A stretch of DNA of 64,000 nucleotides, taken from assembly GCF_014633365.1 (NCBI RefSeq), contig NC_068339.1, forward strand, positions 27,847,316-27,911,315, in the 5' to 3' direction. Origin of the DNA: Diospyros lotus. Lineage: Eukaryota; Streptophyta; Magnoliopsida; Ericales; Ebenaceae. Below the pieces are notes generated by a model. The model made no database searches, had not been told where the DNA came from, and saw only the letters and a list, made by a program, of their open reading frames with translations. Positions 1 through 10,349 of the stretch are shown here, one piece after another. Made by a program: the position numbers and the translations under genes. Within the stretch, counting starts at the first letter, position 1; every line of letters starts with the position of its first letter.

Positions 1-784
1 TTAGGTACCAGATGTGCATAGTGGACAAACGTTACTAGCAACAAGGAACTCTTCTATATCTAGTCATGACATTCGCGAGACACAACAATCTCCACACCAA
101 CAAAGTTGATGTATTGTTCAAATATTTGAACTACTTGAATATTAAACTTTTTAAATTTTACTTAGATATGTAAGTCCATTTTGATTGGACTTTAATATGT
201 TACATATTTGGATATTTAAGTTGGATTGGATATTTATGGTTTGCTGATTAAATAGAATGAGATATTGTGTTTGTGAATTTGGTATATAGGTTACATATTT
301 TAGGTTATTTGTGAGTTGGATATTTATAGTTTGATGATTAAACAGGTTGAGATATTGTGTTTGTGAGTTGGGTATACAGGTTATAAATTACAGGTTTTTT
401 GAAGAAAAAAAATGAAGAATTAAATTTGCTATGCTTTTAGCAATGGTTCTGAAACTGCCGCTAAAGTCATTGAAATTTAGCGACAGTTTCAGAACCGCCG
501 CTAAAGTTACTGCATTGAAATTCAAAATTGCAGCTAAAGTCATTGAAAAATAGTGGCGGTTCTGAAACCGTTACTAAAGTCGTTGTAGTGAAATTTATAT
601 TAAAATTTAGGGGTGATTTTTAAACTATTGCTAAACGTTACTAGTAGTTGAGAAATAATAGATTTTGCGATGATTCTTAAACTGCCACAAAAAAATATAA
701 CTTTGCGGCGGTTACCCTAATGGTTGCTGAAAATTGCATAAAATGACAATAAAATTGTCGCAAAAGTGCAATTTTTTTGTAGTA
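1..784 (+). mobile_element. CACTA (En/Spm) transposon, right-hand end
   Basis: The end at 767-784 reads as an oligo-T run followed by GTAGTA, the expected CACTA right terminus (TTTTTGTAGTG) with one terminal change. Upstream, at about 420-760, are many subterminal repeats of the GGTTCTGAAACCGCCGCTAAAG type in both orientations, the hallmark of plant CACTA elements. Two diverged direct repeats of about 79 bp lie at 228-306 and 318-396. No transposase reading frame is visible, so this is the 3' part of an element that starts left of the window. Confidence 0.7.
228..396 (+). repeat. Two-copy direct repeat, period 90 bp
   Basis: The stretch beginning GGATATTTATGGTTTGCTG at 228 recurs in slightly diverged form at 318. 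It lies in the 3' part of the CACTA remnant, next to the subterminal repeats, and is probably part of that element. Confidence 0.7.
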
Positions 785-1905
785 ATGTTAGTAATGGAAA
801 GATTAAATTGTACGATAATCGTTAACAAAATGGCTTCATTATGAATTAACTTCATTGCCATTTAGATTATCTTGATATGTTGCTAGACATCACTCAAGAT
901 TGTCAAAATGTTTTGATAAGATGGAGAGATTCTCTGAACAGATCGAAGAGTTTGATTGACAGTAAATAAGTTTGATGTTTCCTGAGTGTTACTTGTCGAT
1001 AAACTTAGGTAAGTCAAACACTCAAAAGCAAAACGACCAAAATAAGAATTGTGGAGCATGTATTATGTTCTCGATGTCATTAAGAGTTAATGAAGGGTCT
1101 AATTGTCACTCAAAGTTGATAACTAATTTGTATGCAATTAAAGAAGGTCCTTGTAGTAACAAACACCAAACTATCAACTCTTTTCATGAAAGGTCAACAA
1201 TTTTTCAAAAATTAAAAATTATTGATTGCTCTATGAATAATGTCAATAGTTTCTATTCAACAAATTGTGCGTGGAAGCTTTAGTAGTCAGTGGATTGTTC
1301 ACCAACCCCCATGCCACTTGTTAATCCTTGAGGTTGCATGGTTTTGAGGTGGATTATATCATAAACTATTAATTAACCTTCCACTTAGCATATAAATTAA
1401 GAGATCAAGGAAGAAGAACATGCTGGAACTTACTAATTTTCACATACTCTTTGTACTTCTTACTCTCAGTAGCTTCTTCTTATTTTTCATGTTATTCTTT
1501 TCTCAATTGCTCAAGGTATTGAGCTGTGGTTTTTAAAACCAGGAAGAGCAACAAGCATACATGTCTTTTGTAGCTTTCAGTTCGCACAAAAGAGAGCTCC
1601 AAGTAGTTTTGGAAGCTTGCTTGGTGTGGACCAACTAGGCCCTTCACACTTGAGAAGGAAAATGTTAGCTTGTGAAGCTTCTCCTACTTCATACCTGGAT
1701 TCTTCAAGGAGGTAACATTACTAAATTGTTCAATTTTACATTCAATGGATGTTGTATATTACTTAAACACCTAAGCTTCATATGGTTTTGTGTATAACTC
1801 CACTGCACACATGAGATGTGAAAATTTTTTAAAACCATACACACCCATATGTGATTTGTATCACTGACAACCCTTTAGAAATTAAAGATGAAGGTTGAAA
1901 CAATA
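785..1905. other. Unrecognised AT-rich interval
   Basis: I see no supportable gene here. A 103-codon open frame (972-1283, +) has no recognisable motif, composition or neighbour that supports coding. The interval lies between a CACTA end and an LTR-like stretch and is probably old repeat DNA. Confidence 0.4.
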
Positions 1906-3000
1906 TGTAACACCCCCTCCCCTAAGCTACCCTATCCCCAAGGCAACCTAGAAGAGAGAGAGTGCTATGGATCATGAAAGGACTAATAACCAGCCACAAG
2001 CATACAAACATCTTATAACCTCCACAAAACTCACATCAAGATAATAGACCTTAAGGATTACAAGCATAGTTCTATTTAGGTTACATAACACAAAATAAAT
2101 TCTATGCAAACACTATCACACATCCCCCAAGACCTTTGTTGTAAGAGTAGACCTACACACGTATATTACTACTCATCCCTCCTGCTTTACTCCTCGCTAG
2201 CTATTCCCTTATCTTTATCTAGAATGGAGGAGAGTACAAAGTGAGTTACAAAGCTTAGGAAGTAAAGGAAACATGAAAGAAAAACATGGCAGGTAATAAT
2301 GTGATACAGGTATGGTGGGCGATATTCGATAAGCATATAGATGTGGATGATAGATTATAGCACAGGGAGCACACACCTACCCATAATGATAATGTCATGC
2401 AAACACACATAAAAAGCCGGTAAGCATGTAACTGGTCAATGGCCTCACATAACAATATAAAATATATAATAACACATACTGGCCTGTAATTGATACATGC
2501 AACTAGAGAAGTTGTGATAACATGTGAACCATAGGTCCTATCTCATATACTCGGTTATAGCTATACATACATAATCTCTCCCAACAAGGTCTCCATTCCT
2601 TAGGTATAGTGGGGAAGAACAAACCCCACTTGGTTGATAGAAACATCCCCAGAGACATAAACAACAAACCCCAGCCAAACCCTCAACTCGTATTCAAACT
2701 CAAGAACAAGAAATATTCCGAGAGAATGGGAGAATAGAAAAGAACTTGTCTTCTTAAACTTTCTTCAATGCTTAACAGTGGTTAGAGACTCCTCAGACAA
2801 TAGGGTTTCGCTTGACGTTAAAGAGAAGAAGAGGGGTTGAGAGATGCAAAGACTTATGGAAAAGTGCTCGAGTTTATCTCATGTATTTCTTCCCAATTTT
2901 CTCTTTTATAATTCTCACGAAAATAACATTTATCCTCCCAATTATCTTCCTTAGTTTCTCTTATTATTTTCGAAATCTAGAATATTCTACGCGTTTCTAG
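1906..3000. mobile_element. LTR-like repeat beginning TGTAACACCCC
   Basis: The start TGTAACACCCCCTCCCC at 1906 is a common 5' terminus of plant gypsy-type LTRs. The following kilobase has no coding capacity. I could not fix the right boundary or any target duplication, so element type and extent are inferred from the terminus alone. Confidence 0.35.
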
Positions 3001-3731
3001 AGCTAATTAGGTATACAGTGAGCCATTCAAATGGCTCACTTAATTTTACACTTGGCTCATTTGAATGGAAGGGTGGCTATTTGGATATGAGGGTTTAAAT
3101 TTACTAAAAAATGGATTCTAGGCAAATTCGACACCTCTTCGAATTTTTGGTATAACTCCCTCATCTAAGCTTTGATTGAGGTGATTCAAAATTCTATGAA
3201 ACAAAAAGAGATAGATCTACAACTTTAATATTTTAAGTTTTGATAGATTCAGACTGAAACATGGTTGAAATTGGATTTCAACGAAAAACCCATACACAGG
3301 TACATAGGCCAATCGAATGGTCACCCCCTCATTCGAATGACTCATACCCATTCAAATGACACTCACTGTAGCATTCAAATGATACTTACAAAACTCCACC
3401 AGAATGGCCTCCAACCATCCAGATGGCTTTGCTCTCATCCAGATATTTTCTCTCTCATCTAAATTCCATCTTTTGAAGCTTCAACCATTCGGATGCTCTT
3501 CCACCATCACTCCTAAAGAGTGCTCTCTCATTCGAATATGATACAGGTGAATACTTTTAGAAGCTAATATAGTTTAGCACTAAACCAAGAGAAGCTTCTC
3601 ACAAAGGATTAAAGATTTGAATCACATATCAAATACAAGAGCACTCTTTCTCTAATAATAGTGAATAAAGATGTGGCTTTAAACGATTTGGCTTTAGACT
3701 TTTTTGTTCAAGATTTTTTAGATCAATATTT
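3001..3731. repeat. Non-coding stretch with repeated CATTCGAATG-type words
   Basis: Words of the form CATTCGAATG or CATTCAAATG and close variants occur at about 3026, 3058, 3330, 3349, 3373, 3487 and 3529. No coding region is supported. The stretch lies between an LTR-like repeat and a copia LTR and resembles the inside of an LTR, but no ends were found. Confidence 0.4.
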
Positions 3732-5452
3732 TGTTGTACTAATTTTGATGATGATTTTTAGTTTTACAAAACTTTAAATGAAACACTTATTTTGAAGAAA
3801 AATTAAAAACTGTCAACTTGATAATGAAAATAATTGACCAATTGGTGCAAACTGTGGACCGATTTGGAAAATAATCGACTGTTATGTTTGCATACTCTCG
3901 ATTGTTTGCTATTGATTGATACTGCATCATTTTTAGTTGAAAGTTCTAGGAAATGTTAACCAGATTTTGTAGACTATAGACCAGCTTTTTTGAATGTTTG
4001 AGAAACAGTCAACCGGTTTGGAAAAATAATCGACCAGTTTTGTCACAAAACTTCCAATGGCTAATTGTACTTCATCTTTGCAGATGGAAGTTTGTCTCTA
4101 ACAACTATCTAACATCCCGAAAATTGAAAATAAATAATAATTATAAATATCAATGTTGAGGTCGTTATTGGGTATTTGGAGATTTAAAGAAAAATAATAA
4201 TTTATGATGTTTTTAGGAAATAAGAAATTTAGGTAATTAATTAAATTGTTTGGGAGTATTTATGGGAATAGTAAAATAACTTAATTTAGTGGAATTTTGG
4301 GAAAATTTTGGGGCTGCTTACGGAAATAAGGAAATATTGATTTAATTTGTATTTTCGGTGATTATTGAGTGTGTATTGTTTAAAGAAAATAATTATTTAT
4401 TGGGGAGTATTTAAAAAAATGATTTTAGGGTGTATGTGGAAATTTTTGGAAGTTGTGGGTTTAAAATGTGATTTGCGAAAGTGGTCGAGTTACATTTTAA
4501 ATTTAATAATGGGAGTATATGTAATCAAAGGGGGTAGTAGCGCAGGCAGCACGCGTGCGCGAGGGGGGACCTGGGGTCGCGGGTTCGATCTATGGGGAGG
4601 GGACTTGTGCGCGTGTTGGAGAGTTGGTTGATTTTTATCAACCATAAGGTGCCCAAAATGGCGCCATTTTGATAAGGCAATAGGGGCGGCGTGGTAGCTA
4701 CAGGCCGTGACACGTGGCGGCCTTTGGGCCGCCCATCGGGCCTTGCGCCCGAAGCAGTATTCTCCTGCGTTTTTAAAGGCTAATTTGGGCCAATTTTGAA
4801 GCAAAACAGAAGGAAAATTGCAGAGAAGAAGAATAGCGCGCATGGGCCATTTTAGGGGGAGAAATTTGAGATTTAACTTGGTTTAATTGAGTCTAACAGT
4901 TAATCTTCAAAGAAGGACGACAAACCCTATAAATAGAGGAAGGTTTGAATCTTGAGGGAGGTTACAATTGGGCTTTCAAGTTTCTATTAAACATTCTCAT
5001 TTTTGTGTTTTATTTTTACTTTCATTTTTCTATCAAGTCTATTCTATTCATTGTAAAGATTCACTCAAGCCTTATTTTAGAGAGTTTGTTGAGAGATTTG
5101 TATCTTATATATTGTTGTAATTCCTAGTGGTTTGTTAGAGGGCTTATTTGGTTATAAATAGGAGGTTGTACATTCCTAGAAATTTTGCTAGAAAGCATAC
5201 TTGATTAAATATGAGGTTATAGTAGATTTCAAAATCTTTAATAGGGAGCTAGAGTAGTAGACTAGGCTGGGCAAAACTAAACCACTATAAATTCTTTTGT
5301 GTCTCTTGCAAATTTTGAATTATACTTTTTTGCTCATAATTCACTGTTTTTATATTTCTCTTGAAAATCTCCACAAATTTTAAAATTTTATAAACACCCA
5401 ATTCACCCATTCTCTTGGGTGTGTGGTGTCATTCGATTACACAAGCCCAACA
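3732..5452 (+). mobile_element. SIRE-like copia LTR (5'), interrupted by a gypsy-type LTR fragment
   Basis: The left end TGTTGTACTAATTTTGATG (3732) and right end GCCCAACA (5452) give TGTTG/CAACA termini. The right end is followed by a primer-binding site matching the initiator-Met tRNA 3' end with one mismatch. A TATA-like box (TATAAATAGA, about 4928) lies 5' of a likely R/U5 region. The 3' part (TTCACCCATTCTCTTGGGTG) resembles that of the solo LTR at 48473-49819. Unrelated LTR sequence occupies about 4111-4900. I found no target duplication. Confidence 0.6.
4111..4900 (+). mobile_element. Gypsy-type LTR fragment nested in the copia LTR
   Basis: The sequence from TAACATCCCGAAAATTG at 4111 matches in layout the LTR starting at 12763: AT-rich TAATTATT stretches, a G-rich segment, then a GC-rich block with GCGCG and a GGGTTCGATC word (4581-4590). 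The first bases are CTAACATCCCG where TGTAACATCCCG would be expected, so the copy is truncated or mutated. The right boundary is approximate. Confidence 0.5.
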
Positions 5453-5454
5453 AT

Positions 5455-5466
5455 TGCTATCAGAGC
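5455..5466 (+). other. Primer-binding site of the SIRE-like copia element
   Basis: TGCTATCAGAGC lies three bases after the LTR end. It equals the usual copia site TGGTATCAGAGC, complementary to initiator methionine tRNA, with one change. This fixes the LTR/internal boundary and the + orientation. Confidence 0.75.
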
Positions 5467-5522
5467 TTGGTTTCCTTTGTTTTTTGTTTTCTTAGGTTTA
5501 CTCACCTAAGGAGGATCCTAAG

Positions 5523-6306
5523 ATGGCACAATTCACTTAAGCTCAAAACTATGGAAGCAAAAGCACTTTAAGGCTAACATTCTTTGATGGATCAAACTAT
5601 GGATATTGGAAGAAGATGATACCTTATTATTTGATGCAAGATTTCAATGTCTACGACACTATTATGAACAGGATCACAATCCCTCCAATGGAAAAAATGA
5701 GGCAATGGACTGAGGAAAAAAAGATGATCTTGGAGACAAATGCCAAAGTAATGAACATCCTCTTTTGTGCACTTGGATCGAAGGAATTCAACCAGGTATC
5801 CACATGCAAAATGGCCAAGGAGATTTGAGATAAGTTAGAAGTCACCCATAAAGGTACCAATCAAGTTAAAGAAACAAAGGTAAATTTACTTATTCATGAG
5901 TATGAACTTTTTTCAATGAAATCTTGTGAATCCATTATGGATATGATTACTAGATTTAATGATATTGTCACGGGGTTTGGAAGCTCCTGGCAAAATTTAC
6001 TCAAATGGAGAGAAGGTTAGAAAAATTCTTAGGAGTCTATCTAAGGAGTGGGATCCTAAGGTAACGACCATTCAAGAGGCTAAGAATTTAAATGTTTTAT
6101 CTTTTGATGAGTTGATTGGGTCTCTCATGACTCATGAGATAATGATGAAGAAAGAGATAATGAGAAAAAAGATAAGTCTCTTGCTTTCAAAGCTTCACAA
6201 TCTTCAAGTGAGGAAGAATGAAGTGATAAGGATGATGATATAGTAATACTCACTAGAAAGTTCAAGAGATTTATTAGAGGAAAAAATTTGGTGGAAAGAA
6301 GAAACC
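5523..6306 (+). pseudogene. Copia gag pseudogene, 5' part
   Basis: Translation from ATG 5523 gives a copia capsid protein: a start with MAQFT, the conserved F-D-G-S-N-Y-x-Y-W-K stretch near residues 25-35, and downstream capsid-like segments (for example ILRSLSKEWDPKVTTIQEAK). Stop codons and frame changes interrupt it: a stop at codon 6, another near 5826 and another near 6241. The capsid packages the retroelement RNA in cytoplasmic particles. The frame is cut at 6306 by a solo LTR and resumes at 8349. No protease, integrase or reverse transcriptase of this element was found downstream. Confidence 0.75.
6302..6306. repeat. Left target-site duplication AAACC
   Basis: AAACC at 6302-6306 and again at 8349-8353 directly flanks the TG...CA element at 6307-8348. 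Confidence 0.8.
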
Positions 6307-8348
6307 TGCAATACCCTGGATTTTCTTGAGACTATAAATGGAAATTAATGAAAGGTATAAATGGAATTTTCGAAAAAATGAGGCTTTAGCATACACTATC
6401 GCAGTCTTAAGCGACCGAATCGATCAAAAGGAGTACCCCAGACCTTTGATAGCCAAGGAAAATGTAATGGTATCGACAAATAATATGAATTATGATTTTA
6501 GGTGACGAAAGAAGTTGGATCGGGAATAGTTTTCGGTACAACTGTCGACCAGGCTGAGAAAATTGAATCGATGAAGGGAACATCCGAAAAGTCAACGAAG
6601 TGTCTTGAGGACTTATATTTTATGTATGAAACAACCCTTAAGTGATTTCGGGTTGAAACGAAATGAATTAGGGTCAAAACAATCAATCGAGTCTAAGTGC
6701 AATTTTCTAAATTTGCCCAAAAGAGGTCAAAACGATAGTTTTTTCGAAATTTCAAGGGTGAAATGAGAAGTACTAAACTTGTGGGTCTTAGTGGTATTGC
6801 TAGAAAGATCAGGGGTGTTTTTGAAAGGGGCCAAAATGATATTTGAAGAAATTAGGGGCCAAAGTGAAATAAAAGCAAAAATCTAACAGTGTGAACGCGT
6901 AGGGAAAATCGGCCATTGCCTTCCACGCAAGTGGTCGCCGTTTTCGGCGATGAGACGGTCGAGGCAGACCTGGGGAAGGTCGTATACGACCGAGGGAATG
7001 CTTGGGGGTCAAGCTTGGCCGGTGATTGGCTGAGATCCGACCGGATTTTGCTATAAAAGGGGCAAGGGTTTAGCCAAAATTTAGCAAGCAAATCAACCAC
7101 GTTTTGGTGTGATTTTGAGAGATTTGGTAGAGGGATTTTGGTCTCAAGGGTTCAAGGATCATTTTTGGAGCATTTGGAGGAGTTTGGGGTGCGTTTTGTG
7201 GCCGTTTAAAGCTCGGCCAGAGACGGGTCGCGAACTGCCTCCGCTGACCTGCAACTGTCGCTTTAGAAGCTTTTCCAGCGTCCTTTCGGCCAGAAACTAG
7301 TGCCATTGCGATCGATTGGATGAGAGCTTCAAGGGGGTACCCTCAGATCGGCCATCGGAGTTGGCGGCGACGGCCGAAAATTTGGGGAAGAAGATGGCAC
7401 GTGGTTACACGCGCCACACACCACTCGCACCCACGCGTCAGGCGCGTGAGGGAGCATGAGAAAGGCTTTTCTGGTATTTATTCTTCCAGTATTTTTATTG
7501 ATTTATTTTAGGATTTATCATGTTGGAAAATTTGAAAAAATGTTTGAAGAGATAATTATTTTGGAATTATCAAGGTGAAAATTGAGAAAAAATAGAGGAA
7601 ATTATGAAAAATTAAGAAAAATGGATTTTAATGCTTCCTTAATTAGATATGATGTTTAGGGAGTATTGTGGTTCGAGATTGAGTATAAGTTCAAGGGTTT
7701 GTGATTTGACACGCAAATCGAGGTAATGCACGAGAATCGAGGCGATCCGAATACGTTTCCAGGTAAGTAGTCTGATTCCAGTTTTACCCTTGTTTGGAAG
7801 TGTCTTGATGTGCGTGTGGTGAGTTCAGGTGAGCGATTTTACCCTCCCGAGCTTAGGTTATATGTGATTGAACCAGTTTAAGTGAGCGGTTATACCCTCC
7901 AAAACTCGGGATGTTATGCTTATGCGTTTTACTTATGTACTTTTGGCATCGTATGCATGTTGAACATGTGGTATATTGCATCAACTATTTTTACTTACAA
8001 AAGAGTCGGTGCATGGCGTGTGATTTTTATATCATCGGGGCATTGGTTTTTGTGTCGGTGTTATGTCCTTGGGGAACGGGATGGGTCTTCTTGAGAATGG
8101 GACAAGGTTAATCCAGGTGAACTCGTGGTAGGCCACGGTATTTTGATGTTAATGTATCCGTTGCGTTATAATATGTCTCGTTTAGTTGTTAAGATTATTG
8201 ATCTTGTTAGTTAAAGGGGCAAGACTGAGGTTTTCGGGATTTGTCATGTGCATGTGAAGATTGTTCTTGAAATCACAGCACGTGATGAACTTGAAAAAAA
8301 AAAAATTCCCAAAAATAATCTTATAGTGAGAGAAGGCGGGGTGTTACA
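6307..8348. mobile_element. Solo LTR (2042 bp), gypsy-type, nested in copia gag
   Basis: The element starts TGCAATACCCTGG and ends GGGGTGTTACA, so its termini are inverted repeats of the TGYAAYACCC type, and identical 5-bp AAACC duplications flank it. No gag, protease, integrase or reverse transcriptase segment lies inside. That pattern fits a solo LTR left after recombination between two LTRs. It separates gag sequence at 5523-6306 from the gag zinc knuckle at 8349-8530, so it arrived after the copia element. Short open frames inside it are chance. Assignment to Ty3-gypsy is inferred from termini and length. Confidence 0.85.
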
Positions 8349-8530
8349 AAACCCATAAGAGAAAAAGGATAAGTTTATTTGGGATAAATATAAAAGAGAA
8401 ATAAAATGTTTTAGGTGCAAAATATTTGGATATGTTAAATCCGAGTGTCCATCAATCAAGGAGAGTCAAAAGAAATACAAGAAGAAAGCTCTTGCAACTT
8501 ACAGTGATGCAAATCAATCCACATTAAGAA
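8349..8530 (+). pseudogene. Copia gag pseudogene, 3' part with zinc knuckle
   Basis: This continues the gag interrupted at 6306. A degenerate CCHC knuckle is readable: an F-R-C-x2 start, then the G-x3-S-E-C stretch, followed by a lysine-rich tail. The usual second cysteine reads isoleucine-phenylalanine here and the histidine is valine, so the nucleic-acid-binding motif is damaged. The reading frame ends in non-coding DNA soon after. Confidence 0.6.
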
Positions 8531-10080
8531 AGTTATATTTTTCAAAAATATTTAATCATTTAAAAGATTTGGGAGCATTCAATTTTTTATTTTACTTAAA
8601 ACTATTTGTATATAACTTACATTTATTCATTCTTTTTAGATCTTAGGTTTTGAAATTAGGTTTCTTGATTGGTGTAAGAAAGTTAATTGAGTAGTATAAA
8701 TTATTACTCAAAAGTAACTATCTTAATTAAGTACTTGCTAAAAATCAGCAAACACTAAAGGATTACTTGAATAATGTAAGAATACAAATCGAGTAATATT
8801 GTAAGTTATAATGAGCTAGTCACTATCTTGGTTGATATTCTATTGAGACCGTGCTCTTAGGAAAGCTTAATTCTCACTTGATGTCTTAAAAAAATCATGG
8901 GAATGAAAATACTTTTGAATGAAGTATATGAGAAATCAAGCTATAGATGAAATAAAATGGGCTTAAGTTTATGTGAAACGAGATGAATGAAACATGGGAT
9001 GAAGCTTTAAAATAAAAGTTTTAAGTTCGCCCATGACTACACAAGTTAGCTTAGACATTAATTGAGTAATACAAGATTTATAGCGAACAAATAAAAGATT
9101 ACTCAAGTAATTTGAAAAGTTAATCGAGTAACATATAGAAATCACTCAAGTATAATAAATATTAATCAAGTAAAAGAAAAATCACTTGAGTAAAATGTTC
9201 ACCACTCGAGTATTTTGCAAAATTGAGAAGGGCAAGAAATCCATCTATTACTCAACTATCGAATAGAGTATACTTGAGTAATTCTAGATATTACTGGACT
9301 AAAAAAAGGATTAGTCAATTAATTTTTAGAATAGAGAATCAGTTATTAATTCGATTATTATTACTCTAATAACGACTAATATTAGTCAACTAGCATACAT
9401 AATTATGTGATTAATCTCTAAATTGTAATCGATTAGCAAATAACATTAATCGAGTAATCAAAATATTACTCGAGTAATACATAAAGTATTACTTGAGTGA
9501 AACTATTGATTTTGATAGGACTTTATTTTTAATATACATGATTGTTTTAAATTCATTAATGATATTTTTATATGCATCAAAGTGTTCAATACTTTATGAA
9601 GAAAGTATTATTTTTCAAAAAGTTTATATTTCTAAAAAACATTTTGGAAAAGCTTTACAAAAAACCGTCAAGTATCGAAGATTTCTCATTAAATCATATT
9701 TAAACCTGTTTTATGAAGTCGTTCCAAAAGTCCCAAAATCTTAATAGAAATCATAGTATCAAGGGGAGACATAGGAACTATTAAATGAATCAAGCTATAT
9801 GATTCATTTAAATTATATTTGACAACAAAAGGTGAGTGAAAAATATACCCATAAAAATAACAAAATTTTTAGTATTTAAACATTTCTATACACTTATAAT
9901 CCACAAGAAGTATCATCAATCAGAGGTATAAATTGGTATCAGACATTTTCAATTGGTATCTCTTTTCAAGTGATATCAATTGGTACTTACCTTAAAAAAT
10001 GGATTATGTTAATGACACTAGGCATAAACTTAGGGGGATTTTTATCCTTTGATTTGGATTGTTTTGATAACTTATTCCCT
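8531..10080 (+). mobile_element. Copia 3' spacer remnant rich in TTACTCGAGTAA words
   Basis: No coding region is supportable. Between 8690 and 9500 many variants of ATTACTCGAGTAAT occur in near-palindromic form. Purine-rich PPT-like tracts lie at about 9760 (AAGGGGAGA) and 10030 (CTTAGGGGGAT). Repeats of AATTGGTATC type occur at about 9930-9990. The layout fits the long non-coding 3' part of a SIRE-like element, with pol deleted. Confidence 0.45.
10071..10080. repeat. Left target duplication of the foldback MITE
   Basis: CTTATTCCCT at 10071-10080 recurs at 10227-10236, flanking the palindromic element. A 9-10 bp duplication fits a Mutator-type MITE. Confidence 0.7.
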
Positions 10081-10226
10081 AGGCAATGCTATGTTGCCCA
10101 CTACCGGGCAACATAGCATTTGCTCGGCAGTGAAGGGGGCGCGGGCCCCATGCACGTGGGGCCCGCCCCTCCCCAACTGTCGGACAAATGCTATGTTGCC
10201 CGGTAGTGGACAACATAGCAAAGCCC
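10081..10226. mobile_element. Foldback MITE, probably Mutator-type (146 bp)
   Basis: The ends are inverted repeats: GCAATGCTATGTTGCCCAC on the left, with a matching inverted copy on the right. Each arm is itself a hairpin (ATGCTATGTTGCCC pairs with GGGCAACATAGCAT). The centre is a third, GC-rich palindrome around CACGTG. The insertion is flanked by a 10-bp direct repeat. It has no coding capacity. Confidence 0.75.
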
Positions 10227-10265
10227 CTTATTCCCTACCTAGACATGACATTGGTTTGCAAATTT

Positions 10266-10345
10266 CACTACAAAAAATCTAATTTTTAGCGACGAAAAAA
10301 ATTTGTCTCTAAAACTAAAATCCAGTTTTTAGCGACAAAAAAACT
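10266..10345 (+). mobile_element. CACTA left terminus fragment
   Basis: CACTACAAAAAATC at 10266 is the canonical CACTA left end. It is followed by two subterminal repeats of the form TTTTTAGCGACGAAAAA. Only about 80 bp is recognisable before unrelated LTR-like sequence begins. Confidence 0.6.
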
Positions 10346-10349
10346 GTCC

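Noticed and set aside
972..1283. 103-codon open frame (+)
   Set aside because: No recognisable motif, no coding-like context, and it lies between transposon remnants. Chance is the simpler explanation.
4490..4843. 117-codon open frame (- strand)
   Set aside because: Lies in the GC-rich block of an LTR fragment, has no known motif and overlaps other open frames on both strands.
4105..4905. CTAAC at both sides of the LTR fragment as a target duplication
   Set aside because: The insert would then begin ATCCCG and not TG, and the right boundary is not independently supported. The match is probably coincidental.
6407..7511. Several open frames of 62-82 codons inside the solo LTR
   Set aside because: The element boundaries and target duplication show this is a non-coding LTR.
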